Source of the DNA: Evernia prunastri | Lineage: Eukaryota > Ascomycota > Lecanoromycetes > Lecanorales > Parmeliaceae | NCBI GenBank assembly: GCA_003184365.1 | Contig: NKYR01000090.1 | Span: 62,001 to 126,000 of the forward strand | DNA: 64,000 nucleotides | Direction: 5' to 3' | Shown: in pieces, positions 35,909 to 47,150 of the stretch | How positions within the stretch are numbered: the first letter of the stretch is position 1 | How the letters are laid out: each line of letters begins with the position of its first letter | Notes under the pieces: generated by a model | The model's input: the letters and a program-made list of their open reading frames with translations, nothing else | The model's database searches: none | What the model was told of the DNA's origin: nothing | Made by a program: the position numbers and the translations under genes

Positions 35909-38900
35909 TTATGAAGGCGTGGAGGACCTAGTGGCAGTCCTGTCTCTCGAGTGGTATTTGGTGTGATAAGGCCAGCCCAAACCAAAGAACTCGAACTTGT
36001 CTTTATCGAGCTTGTCTTTGGTGGACGAAAATGAAGCCTGTGATTCCAGTGGGGATGGTTTGCAATGTACTTGGTCTCGAGGCTCAAGTATCAGTGACCG
36101 TCTGTAATGATTCTGCATGCTACTCTCATCTGAGGTTCGGACTCTTACGAGCTGATCCTGCATCCAGGTCTGCAACTCTGGTATCTCAGTAAACCGGTAC
36201 GGGATCTGGAAGCGCTGGAGCTCGCTGATAATCTTGGCCGTTTTCATGTGCTTGTCAAAGTTGATGACCGATTTACTTGCCTCAGACCCTTCGCTGGGAA
36301 GTTGACGAGTAGTGTGATTGCCAATGTCGACGAAAGTAAGGTCTGTTAGATAGGTGCCAACAAACGGAAGGCAAGGTGGTACATGGTTTTGAAGACGTTG
36401 TCGAAGGACCGCGTAATTCTTTGATATGTCCACCACGCTTTTGAGGTGTTCCAAAGTCGCTTTCGTCTTAGAGGATACCAATTCCCAGGTTCGCCTAAGA
36501 CGAAGTATGGTCGATGACTCGAGTGAGCAGATGACGGCAAATAGTGAATCGTAATTAGCCAATTCCAAGAACCTGTTTGCGATCTTGACCCATTGCTTTA
36601 TTACAATGGCTCGCTTCTTAGGATCTTCCAGTTGGAGAATGTAGTCAGTGACTAGATTGGTCAGATCTGTGGACAGCCTTGACATGGCGCGCACATTGAC
36701 GGCCATCGAGCCTGATTTCTTCATCCATTCCGTTGCAAGTAGTTCCTCTGGCAGGATGGAGCAGAATATTTGAGATTCTTTGATAGTGAATTGACGCGCC
36801 AATTCGAGTGGATCGAAGTCTAGAATGCTGAGGCTAGCACCTCCATGCTTCCAGTTCTTCAACGCTGCCAACTGGCTCTTGGTAATGATCGGACCTGGTA
36901 GGGGCGTGTCGGGAGGAACATATGGCGCTATTGAAGTGTTGGTCTTGCCGATGGATGAGATCAATCGCGGCACGAGGGGTCCGCTGGCTGCCGTGACTTT
37001 CGAAGCCAATGTAGCGAGCCGCTTGCCAGCTGTTGGCAAAACAATTTGCAGTTGCCGCTTTGCAAATGGTACGATCAGCTCGAGCGCAGGGCTGTCGCAG
37101 TCGTTGCGCCAATGCGATTCTAACCAGCCTTTAAATACATTGTAGACCCGGAGTCGGACAGGGCCAGCAATATACGGGCTCTCACCAACATACTGAAACC
37201 TATCAATAAGCGCCTGTGCAAAGGCGGTAGGGGTTGCAAAAAGGCGGAAGGTCAAGTAGAAGGTTGACACAAAGGTGGCATCGGGGGTGGAGTCATGCGT
37301 AGTAAGACGCTCGATCAGCGCAGGTAAGGTCCCCCCGGAAATCTGACCTTCTCTGTTGTATACAAGCTCATGAGCGAAAGTCGTTTCCAGAAGTTTGACC
37401 TCGTCTTCATCGCCGTCCTCAAAAATAACAGACTGGGTGCCAGTCTCATGCCTATTGACAGGCGGATATTCGAGCGGAGTTACAAAAGTGGCGTCTGGCG
37501 AAGTGGCACGAGTCGAGCTTTGCGATACAACGCTTGGTTCCGAGTCGCGTGTGCTGCCGACATAGGTACTGCTATCGAAGCTACTTGAGACGCCGAGGCT
37601 GTCTTCTCGAGCCCGTTCGTCATTCTTGTTCTGCGCGTCCACAACGCTGCCATTCAAGGATGGTGTGGACGAGTACTGATCTTCGCAAGACATAAGACAA
37701 CTCGTGAAAGGAGGCAGAGGAGGCAGCAAATGCTGTACTGAAGAGCGGTTTAAAGTTTTCGTAGATTCAAGCGGCGCTACCTTGGACGAATAATGCAGAG
37801 ACAATGGGGTTGCTGACATGGCCGATGCTACGAGAAGATCCTGATCAGTTGGCGTGGAGGGTATAGGGGGAGGCTCTGTAAGCGGCTCCAGCGGTAGATG
37901 ATGATCCTCTGTAGAGACACGGCGCTGGTCTTCAACGACTTGGATGATTTTCTCAGCGGGGGGCCGTATAACATCTGCCAATGCTGATATACCAAGCCCG
38001 AAAGATTCGAGTTCAAAATCTCCGATCCGCTCAATGACAAATTGAGATTCTGTAACGCATTCTCCTGCAGCGCGCACACATGCAGTAGCTGCGTCAACGA
38101 GGGTCTCGCCGTCTTCTCCGAATGGCAAGGATTTGTACATGTCTTTCGCAGCATCGGCTAGATCGGCAATCTTTTCGTACATAGTGTCATGAGTTTCCTG
38201 TAGGGCAAAAGAGCGCCTCCCGTCACGTTCCCATATCTCCTCAACAAGTTTCAGCATGTCTCGACATGAGACAATGGACTGTTCAGTAGTAAGGCGGATT
38301 TCGGCAGATGACCTTGGCTGTATATGAAAGCCAATAAAGTATGCAAGGGATGTGATAAAGCCATCGTGTAGTGCAGTCAGCCCCACCGATGCCAGATTCC
38401 GCGATACTGGGTGCACAGTGCAGGAAGTGCGGTGTGACGCGGAATCTCTCTTCGCAAAGGAATTAGAGCTCCCAGGCCGTACAGATGTTTGCGATGACCG
38501 GCCATACCGCGGTCGGAACCCAGTATGCTCCTTTTTGGCGTTTTCGCTGTTCCTTTGTGCGTTGTGAGAGTCGGAAGCAATTTCTTGATTGTGACTGGAA
38601 AGACCAAATTGCGCTTGGTCTGCAGGAGGCGTTGGCGGGACCCGCATATTCTTAGCGTCATCGACAGTGAGAGACGTGTCAATGCTTCGCATGTGCTCCT
38701 CCCAAATGTCTAGAAATTTGACAGCACGATTAGCCATTTTGAAAGCTTTGAAGAGCATTTCGTCCACATCAAGCTCGAATCCAAGGTCTTCGCCGGTGTT
38801 GATGAGAAAGGTTTTGAGAGCATCAGCAACCTTGACGAACGCCGAAAGATCAGCAAGAAGCGCCTTTCGATATTTTCGGAGTCCTTCGTGAGACAGTATC

Positions 38901-39530
38901 AGGTCTGATTCCCTGTTGAGACAATTGGTCCTTGTCTGCAAATCGTGTTAGCAGAACCATTGCACTACAAAAATACTGACTGATGAGACGAACGAGTAAG
39001 CAGCGAACACCGGCGACCAGCCCGCGCACGTAATCTGAATTGCGGAAGACGACTAATCCCCCAACACTAATACCTTCAATCAAATCCCAGAAGACGGTCA
39101 ACGCCTTCATGAGGTTGCGGATTGGTTCGCTCTCATAACCTTCGCAGTAATTCGTGGGAAGCCATCCTCGAGCTCCCGATACCAGTAAAGTGCCATCTGC
39201 CCATCCATTGCTGTGGACCGAATGTATCAGGATTATGTCGCCACGATTAAGTGGTAGCGTGACCGTCGTGAGACTCTGATGACGTTCTGGTTGATATGGG
39301 TAGGAGGCGCGCAGGTAAGTTCGAAAGTCAGCGTGTCTTCCGAAACTCATTTCAGGATCGATGGGAGTCAGTGGTGGAGTTATCTGGCCGGTTCTTTGAG
39401 GCAAGTATACCCCATTGGTCATGGCTGACGAAGTGTTTGGCGTGCGTGATGACGGATTCACTGCCCTTGTGGTGCCTTTGATAATCTGGAGGGGCGCGAC
39501 GCAGGCGCTCGATCGAGGTAAGCTCTCCAT
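35909..39530 (-). CDS. Cdc25-type Ras guanine-nucleotide exchange factor with SH3 domain
   Basis: Two exons, 38994-39530 and 35909-38935, give 1187 residues. The 58-nt intron has a GTTCGT donor, a GCTAAC branch sequence and a TTGCAG acceptor; the competing GTCAGT donor would break the frame. Order of domains: conserved N-terminal AVNPSSRTPNTSSAMTNGVY; SH3 at about 72-133 (RASYPYQ, GDIILIHSV, NGWADG, GWLPTNYCE); a helical region; a disordered Ser/Pro-rich stretch; the RasGEF N-terminal domain (TFAHELVYNREGQISGGTL); and the catalytic RasGEF domain near the C terminus (FDPLELARQFT, WVKIANRFLELANYDSLFAVI, CLPFVGTYLTDLTFVDIGN). It activates Ras by nucleotide exchange, feeding growth and cAMP signalling at the plasma membrane. 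The protein ends normally with no sign of truncation. Confidence 0.93.
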
Positions 39531-42500
39531 TTTGCTTGGCTTGACAGTATTCACCGCATGGCAGATCTTCCAATTTCATAAGAAAGGCGGAGCAGTGTCG
39601 ACAGGTTGAGAATCGACAGTAGCACCGCTTTCGGAAGCTTCGAAAGAAGTTGCGTCTGGAGAAGAGAACGCGGGGTATGGTTTGCGTCCCCTGTTATGGT
39701 CCCACCATGGAGAGGGCTATGTTTGATCCAAGGTTAGCGAATGTGGTCTGCCTGTTGTGAGTAAGGAATGACAACAAGCTTGGGAATGCTGGGATAGACG
39801 TTTGCATACCCCTCGAGTCGAAACGCGCCAAAACTCCGTCCAATTGTCCGAAATCAGCCCACCATTCTTTTGGCGGTCGTGTATCTCGATACAAGAGCTG
39901 CTGAAGACCGCAGTCGCCTGGTGACCATAAGCGTTGCGGTAGAATTGCGGCAATTGCTTCACAATGTCTTTGAGAGGGAATTGCAAGAAGTAAGGGCCGT
40001 GGCTACGGGTAGAAAAGTAGTGATGGTCTGTTGGGAGTAGGACAAGCGATTCTTCAAGCAAGGAGGACAAGGAGATGTCGAGGAGGTAGAGGATAGAAGA
40101 AGCAATGAGCACTACTGTAATTCGGTGGGCAGGGAGCGAGGTCGAGGTTGCTGGATTGGTAGGGTATAAAATTTTGGGGCTAGTAGTGCATCATAGTCCA
40201 CTGGCACAAGGTAAGGTAGGGAAGGTAAGGTAGGGAAGCGAGGGAAGGAAAGGAAGGAAGGAAGGGGCAGGGCTAAGACTGGTTCGATGATCGAGGTCAG
40301 TGCAGCTCCCGTCAGCTTCTTTTTCGTCCCTCCATTTTCCTAGTTCCCGTACGCTACGAAGAGGGTTGCAATGCCTTACTGGCAACAAGGGTTATGAGTA
40401 TAGTTATTGCTATCACTGTAATTATTGTTGTTGTTGTTGTTTTTTTCTAGCTTGAAGAGACAGACCTTTCTAACTCGTGATTATGCTTCTGCTCGTTTCA
40501 TCTCCATGAGATTTTTGAAGGTGTCCTTCAGATCTAGGTTAACAACAAAACCAAGACCCAATTTTGTTTTGGTTGATGATGTTCACTTCAGGAGAGGGCT
40601 ACAGCATCTTTTTGCATTTTCTGCATGCTTGGGATTGCTTGGGATTATTATGATTGAAGAAAAAGAGGGCTGGTTGATATTTCCAGGTCGGTTTCATGTA
40701 CGGTAGATGGAGTGCGGCATGTCATTGGTAAGGGGAAAATTGGTCATTGGTGTGATGGAAAGTACGACGTTGCAGAGTGGAAAAGAGAGTCAAATGACTC
40801 GAGACCGGTGTTAATATTTACTTTACCTACTTTTTCTTCAATTCTTTAATCAAACGGTAGAAGTTGCACATCTCTTTTTTATACTTTTTGACTTTTTCCC
40901 ATGATGCGTTAAAATAAGAGGCGTACCGGCCTACCGGGATCGTGAGGCCCAGCTTCCGGCGCTAGAAAGCCTTAAGCCACCAGGCCGCTATGGGGGCCAA
41001 TATCCCACGTTGCCCATACACCCCCTCTTCCCTATCACCCCTGTAACTGACTACCCAAGGTACCTAAGGTAATGGAACTGTTCCATCTTCCGACTTCTGA
41101 CCTAACACTATTCCTCCTTCGGCTTCAATTTTCTTCACTCTTCACTCTAAAGCCTAAGCCTCTTTCCCCCCTATCCCTCAGAACAGGTCATGGGCCGCTA
41201 CGCATTCTAGCATATGCAACTGGCCGCGCCTGCATATCAATAATGCATACAAGTCCCAACTCTTTCTCGAGAGAGAGAGAGAGAGAGAGAGAAACGAAAG
41301 GAACACATAATCACGCACTATTACAAGCTGTTTCGGCCCAGAATGCCAACTTGTATCTTGTCGCTTGCCTAGTTGTTGGGTTTTCCAAGCCAAGCCCCAC
41401 TCCAGAAAGACCTCGAGACTCCTCATACTTCCACTAAGATTAGGGGAGAACCTCGGAGCTGTTGGCAATCCTCTTGCAAATTTCCCGTACTCTCTTCCCC
41501 AGTCCCCACAGTGAAGCAACAAGTCAATGATCCTAGCAGATCTCCCCCAGTCAGAGTTACCCCTGGCCCAAATCTCTACCAGAGATGCTTTCCGATCCAC
41601 GTATCGCAAGCGGCAATGCATCCGAACGCACATCTTGCACGCAATAGAGAGCCAGACCAACGTCCCTCTCACTCGGTAACCACTGATGCAGCCCGGCCGT
41701 TCTGGGCTTTGGCATTACACCACCGTTCCACAAGCTTCATCGTTCAGAGCCGCTGGGGCTGCATGTCCGTTAAGAACTCAAGCCACTGCTCCACCCTTCC
41801 TGAAGCTGAAAACCCGTGCTTCTCCTGCATGCGATAGCGTGGCCTCGAGTCCATGACACGACCGAAATAAGTTGGTGGCTTGATAAACATCAAGTCCAGT
41901 CTGATTTATAGCGCCTGAAAAACCCGTCCAGCTCGAATTCAACATCATCTATCAATATGTCACTAGGTGGCCACAAGCTATCGAAGGGCTGGTGCCAAGA
42001 ATATGGATTCTGCGTCACGAACTGCGAAGCTGGCTTCTTTGCAGCCCTCAAAGGCTGATACGAGTCTACCAGCCATGCTTTCTCTCGCTCTCTCGTCTCT
42101 CCGACTTCAAACACAGTCATGGTGATGGTAATCATGGTATCCATCCCTCACTGCTGACCGTGGAGAAACCAGCGCTCCGCCTCCTTCCGTGTCGACAATC
42201 TACCATAATTAATTACGAAGCCACGAATGCACGATGAAGTCACAGCGATCGCTTCGGGCCTTATCAAATGCAACCTAGGACTAGTTCCCTTCCGTACGAG
42301 TGTGGGGGTGACCTTCAGTAGCCAGGGAGACAGCACTTAAGAGCAGGTCAATCATTATTGGCCATTGCGCCGAAGTCGCCTCTTTCGAATCGCACAATCC
42401 CGAAGCGGTTATGGAGTCCGCAAGCGGGCTACGGTCCGCTGCGCGATGTCGAGTTGTCCAGAAATGGCCGGTTTTTCCAACTAGTACGGGTAGCGTGAAT

Positions 42501-42922
42501 CCTAGGCGCAGGCTCTGACCAGTCAGGACTCAGCTTCCTGCACCAGAATTCTCAAAACTGTCATGGTTCCAGCCGGCCGACCTGAAGCGGAGTCTCATGC
42601 TCCACAGTCCACCTCGCTTGTTGTTTCCGTGGCTTTTCCGTATCTTTCTGCTTTGGTTAAATAGAATACCAGTCGAACGCAATCCGTGAACTCAAAATCG
42701 ACTCCATACCTGTCAGAACCATAGACGCAGCGTGGTCCTCCTTCTGATCACGTCGATGCCGTCCTTTCCAGTTGGCCCAGTCTAGACGCAACTAGCAACG
42801 CAATCGAAGCGGATAGGACCTGATGCGCTTTGCAGATCAGCGATCTGCGAAAGTCTGAAATACTGAAGCAAGCAGATGTTGATATGAAGATGTATTGACT
42901 GTTTTTCGATGTGATCTCGGCA
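39531..42922. other. Gene-poor region of 3.4 kb
   Basis: Apart from one small possible ORF at 41890-42144, I see no gene. The first 650 bases probably hold the leader and promoter of the RasGEF gene. GGTAAGGTAGGGAAGG repeats lie at 40207-40265, a TTGTTGTTGTT run at 40424-40446, and (GA)n at 41270-41292. ORFs at 41178-41672 (minus) and 41373-41837 (plus) overlap each other and have no protein-like composition. Confidence 0.5.
41890..42144 (-). CDS. Possible small protein, 84 residues
   Basis: An ATG-started ORF with unusually protein-like composition for this gene-poor region: MDTMITITMTVFEVGETRE, then SYQPLRAAKKPASQF and PSDILIDDVEFELDGFFRRY. It has balanced charges and aromatic residues and no low complexity. 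No family is recognised and no signal peptide is visible. It might be the last exon of a longer gene. It could equally be chance or the remnant of a decayed gene. Confidence 0.25.
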   Translation of the reverse strand: MDTMITITMTVFEVGETREREKAWLVDSYQPLRAAKKPASQFVTQNPYSWHQPFDSLWPPSDILIDDVEFELDGFFRRYKSDWT

Positions 42923-43755
42923 TCATCTGACTCTTGTATCTAGGGCCAAACGGTCACCGATCTCCAACTCCACGACGCCTTTCAGAGTCTCTTTCAGGCC
43001 AAGCAGCTCGTTCACACCTTTCGCCATTGTTTCCACCTTTGAACCATCTTGAACCCGCACTGAGGCTTGCAAAATGTAAGTGCCTGATGGGTCTAATAAG
43101 CGTGCTTGGGGCAGTCCGCCGCTTGTCGAGTCATTTCCGATTGTATTTGCGGGAAGAGTGACGCGATAGAGGAGAATGGAAGCCGAGTGATGGGTAAACC
43201 TATGGCCTGAGATAGTGTACGTTGAGACATGCCTGGGGTAATAAAACGTCAGAAGATCTCACATGCCGAGGGAAGAAGCGGCTCATACGAGTAGTCCAGC
43301 GCTTTCATAAATTCCACCGGATCGCCAGACGTAATGGGAATATCCGCGATAAGCCTCGACGTCACAGCTCTCTGCCGTGCGACCTCAGGCAAATCCCTGA
43401 ACTGCAGAACCCAGCGTTCTTCCCCTTTCCCCTCCTCCATCTGGGATTATCATCAACCCCTGTCCCCCACTTATTCTCCTCTAATCATTCAGAGGCCACT
43501 CACCTCGGCAACCAATTGCATGTAAAACAAATCTCCCAGCGTATGTGCCTGTATGTGGCTCTTCTGCACGTTCACATCCTGCGCCCCGCCTACTTTCAAA
43601 GACCCAACCGACCCCGGCGGACGGTTGGGCTTGAAAACAAGATGTTTCTCCGAGTGGATGGGGGAGGGCTGCATGGAAGAGATGCCGGAGAGGATATTGA
43701 GGAGTTGGGTGTGCCTCGAGGGGGCAATGGCGCCGAAGAGGAGGAGCTCGTGCAT
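42923..43755 (-). CDS. MED18: Mediator complex subunit 18 (Srb5)
   Basis: Three exons, 43504-43755, 43289-43440 and 42923-43232, with introns of 63 and 56 nt, give 237 residues. The start MHELLLFGAI and the following HTQLLNILSGIS, MQPSPIHSEKHLVFKP and GDLFYMQLVAE match the Med18 family. So do the middle (RWVLQFRDLPEVARQRAVTS and ALDYSY) and the last exon (GHRFTHHSASILLYRV and LQASVRVQDGS). Med18 sits in the Mediator head module with Med20 and contacts RNA polymerase II and TFIIB. The Gly-Lys-rich MEEGKGEE stretch after intron 1 is a variable loop. Confidence 0.88.
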
Positions 43756-44097
43756 TGTAGGCGGTTTGATGCCCGGAATTTGGTGAGAGGGAGATTTGCG
43801 GTGCCGCTTAGAGGTGTAGTCGATGTCACGTTGTTCGTAGTACTTAGTTGATGAAGGATGAATGTTGTGAATGTTGAGTCCACCTCATCTAGCAAAAGAC
43901 ACATTATGAAAGAGCTCGGTACCATGCCTAAGGTGTATACACTTCATATGAAGGAATGTGAATGAGATCCCTGCCAAAAGATCCCGCAGCGGAGCCCTCA
44001 AGGCTTGGCACCGACTTCTACCCCTCCGCAATTTCTCTACCATACTCTCCCTCACCTCACCCTTACCCTCTCCTCCCCAGACCTTCCCACTCTCACC
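43756..44097. promoter_or_regulatory. Bidirectional promoter, MED18 / KGD4
   Basis: 342 bases separate the two divergent start codons. The half next to KGD4 (44010-44097) is strongly C/T-rich on the KGD4 coding strand, as in many fungal promoters. Confidence 0.45.
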
Positions 44098-44778
44098 ATG
44101 CATCCTACTCGCCTCCTCCTCGCTCGCACCCCAATGATCAAATTCCTAGGCAAACGTATCCCACCAAGTACTCCCCTCCCCTCCCCTCCCCTTCCCCCAC
44201 CAACCCGTCTCATCTCTCTCCTCACACACTCACACACCCCCTCCCCCTCTCTCTGTCTCTCACTCACTTCCCCAATCTCAACCCCAATCCCAATCCCAAT
44301 CCCAATCCCAATCCCAATCCCAATCCCAATCCCAATCCCAACCCCAAGCTAACAACCACCAACCACCCCCCCAGAAACCATCACCCCCGCCGCCCCCGCC
44401 TCCGAACCGGCGCCCCACCCCGCCTCCCCTTCCCACTCCCTCCCAGACAGCTTCATAAGCTACCGCAGCAAAGCGCAACAGCACGGCCCGCTCGCCGGCC
44501 ACGGCCGCCCTCCTCCTCCTTCCTCCCAGTCTATTTCCTCCTCGTCCTCGTCACATCCTCCGTCAGCAGCGAACAGCAACGCCCCTCATTCCTACGGCGG
44601 CATAGGCGGCCATTCGGGCCACGAGCTCGGGAGCGTGCGACCGGATGCGGGAAGGGGGGAGGTGTGGGATCGGAGCGAGCTGCCGGGGAGGTTTGGGCGG
44701 ATGGCGTGGACGGCGGATGAGATTGAGGCGGTGGAGTTGGGCGGGGCGAATCTGAGGGCTGGGTGGGGTGGGAGTTGA
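44098..44778 (+). CDS. KGD4: Kgd4/YMR-31, E3-recruiting subunit of mitochondrial 2-oxoglutarate dehydrogenase
   Basis: Two exons, 44098-44167 and 44375-44778, give 157 residues. The start MHPTRLLLARTPMIKFLGKR is a typical presequence plus conserved segment. After the 207-nt intron come PAPHPA, LPDSFISYRSKAQQHGPL, a Ser/Pro-rich insert, GGIGGHSGHELGSV, then WDRSELPGRFGRMAWT and ADEIEAVELGGA, the family C terminus. These proteins were first listed as 37S ribosomal protein YMR-31/MRPS36; in yeast Kgd4 anchors dihydrolipoyl dehydrogenase (E3) to the E1-E2 core. The insert between GPLAGH and GGIGG is longer than I expect for the family. The intron contains a CCCAAT hexamer array and a GCTAAC branch sequence. 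The coding strand is C-rich up to about 44,580 and G-rich after it. Confidence 0.88.
44279..44344 (+). repeat. CCCAAT hexanucleotide array in the KGD4 intron
   Basis: About ten tandem CCCAAT copies, near-perfect, within the 207-nt intron, just upstream of the branch sequence and acceptor. The line 44281-44340 contains 31 C and no G. Confidence 0.9.
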
Positions 44779-45595
44779 GGGGTGGGGAGTTGTTGATGGG
44801 TGGGAGGTGTTTTATTCATGGTCCTGAGGCAGGATGCTAGCATTTTTTCACACTGGGGGACAGGGAATGGGAAAGAGCGTTCTGTGAGGTGACGCTCTTC
44901 TCGAGAGTTCTGGGCAATTGGTCAAGTCTTGAGTTCCGAGACTGGCTAAGGCATGGAGGAACACAGAAGTGAGAGGATGGTGGATTTGATATCAGTTCTG
45001 AAATGCAGAATTTTATCATGACTATTATCACAGCTCTTAACAAGCCCCTTTATCGGCACACCGTGTCCTGACCACGAAGTCGAAACTCCATCATGAGGAC
45101 CTCCGAACCCTTCAGGTGTAGGGTGTCCAGTTCTCATTCCGGTCCACAAGTTTTGACACCACCGCCTTCAGCATCAAGCAGCACTGTTCAGAATATCGTA
45201 AGAGAACAATCTCACTCCCTCAGGGCCTATTTGTCATCAACTACACGCAGCACGACGAGCAAACATTAGGTCCTCCAGCACCTCTGTTGTCGCTATAGAG
45301 CTAGGTAATCAGAAGATATCGCATGATAGTATGCTCACCAACAAATTCTTTACCTAGGTTCGCAGCAGCGACGCTAGCCAGAACCACAACAACAACAACG
45401 GATTACTGCAACCTGGTAGACCCCTCGATGTTGTCTTAGCAAGAAATGATACGGGTAAGGCCCCTTTAAAAGTGTTCCGTGTTTCAGACTGATCATACAA
45501 CAGGTGAGCGAATATTGAGTTCGGTGTTGTCTCCGTCTTTGCAGAATAAAGTCCATAATCTCACTCTTAAAGATCGTCAGAAATGGGTTGTGGCC
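44779..45595. other. Intergenic region; may contain 5' exons of the next gene
   Basis: No complete gene is seen. Between 45357 and 45595 several splice-like signals occur (CCTAG acceptor at about 45357, GTAAGG donor at 45456, TTTCAG acceptor at 45486, GTGAGC donor at 45503, TTGCAG acceptor at 45543), so the downstream orphan gene may begin here. I could not find a combination that keeps frame with an ATG. Confidence 0.4.
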
Positions 45596-47062
45596 ATGCG
45601 GCCGCCATCCACAGTGTTAAATTATCGCGCCGTTTGGCGATCACTCGAACTCGCTTGTAAGCAGATGAATCGTGGGCCAGCCACAGACCGATCTGAACCT
45701 ACCGAGACCTTTGATCTGGATGATTGGAATGAGATATTTTGCAGAACATATCAAGTCAAAGAAGATCGTGAGATGGCCAGTTTAGCCGGGGTCATCGAGG
45801 ACCGCGCTATCACTGCCATTGATTCAATACCCTCATCTGATGATCGTTTGGCTGCGACGTTGGATGTGAGGAACACCTACATCTACTGCAAGGTCATTGT
45901 GCCTCTGAACTCCTGCATCAGTCAAGCCCAGTGGTTCAATATCGAGAAGAAGTTCGGTTTCATAGAGGAGAGCTATGAGGCGCTCGACAATAATGATAGG
46001 AAGCGGCGTGGAGAACATGTTCCGTCGGAGTTGCCCCTTTCTATCCGCCAAAAATGGAATGACCCGCATAAGCTCACGGAGTCTGCATCGAAGCAGGACA
46101 AGATCAACGCGAAGAAGAAGCTCGGGACGGACAAAGCTCTGGGCAAGTTCCAGCGCAACTGCAGACTTGGAAGCAAAGCAATACAGGAACTCGGAGTAAT
46201 CATTAACAGCACCGACAAGTCTATCGAGTTACCGTCCTTGCCAGCAGAGCTCACCTATCGCAATGTTGTGGTCCCTCAAGACATTCCTGACCACATTCGA
46301 CAACGTTTCTTCGATGCAAATTCTGCTTTGGAGGAGATCAGGGTCCTGATCGAGCAGAAAGGAATGATTAAAAAGCTCTGTTTGGTCCGCAATGCAGTTT
46401 GGGCTTGGTATGGTCCGAGTCATGGAGTACGGTACGTATAATTCGAATCCCATCCCTCCTGTTGGTTGGTAGATCTGAGGCGCACGAAATATCCTCGTTT
46501 GAGAGAGGCTCGAAGTTGTCTCCAATTCCGTCTGGAGGAAACTCGTCTTGGCGAGAATAAAGAAGAATATAGGCTGACTCCGATAACCCCACAGTGAAGT
46601 TGGCAAGAAGCACGTCCATGAAATGCCACTTTTCCGGGAGTACGAGTACGATAGGATCTCATTGCACGCTCTGCTCTTTATGGTCTCGAGGAGCGAAGTG
46701 AAGATTGCCGAATTCTACAACAGTGTAGGAGCACCAAAACTACCTCAGAAAGTGAATGATGCTCTCCAGCTCGGATCACTGACCTGTGAGCAATTCGAGA
46801 ATGACTGGGTACGTACATTGGGGAGCGGTTCCTGCTGTGTCGTTACCAACCCTGAGCTGAAGATAAAGCTTAACTTAATGCTTGCATCTGATTCTGACCC
46901 AGTAGCTTGACAATGCTGACTCTGAAATGTACGTAGGAGAAGCGATGCCTTGAAAAGCAAGCAAAAGTTCCATCGGTGGACGAGATAATAGCGGCAGTTG
47001 AAGAATTGTCATCAACGGACGAGATGATAGCGGCGGCTGAAGCAATACGGAAGAAAGCCTGA
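45596..47062 (+). CDS. Orphan gene of unknown function
   Basis: Exons 45596-46431, 46595-46808 and 46937-47062, from the first ATG in frame, give 391 residues; the true start may lie upstream because the frame is open to 45479. The product is mostly alpha-helical in appearance and not low complexity, with DLDDWNEIFCRTYQV, RLAATLDVRNTYIYCKVIV, a Lys-rich patch (KQDKINAKKKLGTDKALG) and, in exon 2, EYDRISLHALLFMVSRSE. The last exon has a short tandem duplication, VDEIIAAVE and TDEMIAAAE. I recognise no family, so it may be lineage-specific. Its 3' end lies 88 bases from the converging lipoate ligase gene. Confidence 0.6.
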
Positions 47063-47150
47063 ACAAGACTGTCCAAAGACCGAAAGCTGGAAATGACCCG
47101 TTGATGATCTTAGTAAGCTGACCCTGGATCATGTCCGTTCGTCGCGAGAA

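Noticed and set aside
40915..40995. tRNA-like sequence on the minus strand (A-box-like TGGCTTAAGG)
   Set aside because: No matching acceptor stem and no GGTTCGANTCC B box could be found.
41178..41837. Overlapping 164- and 154-codon ORFs on opposite strands
   Set aside because: They include the GA repeat as a Ser-Leu run and show no conserved-looking segments.
43962..44720. 252-codon ORF across KGD4
   Set aside because: It reads through the KGD4 intron array as Asn-Pro repeats and lacks the conserved KGD4 residues.
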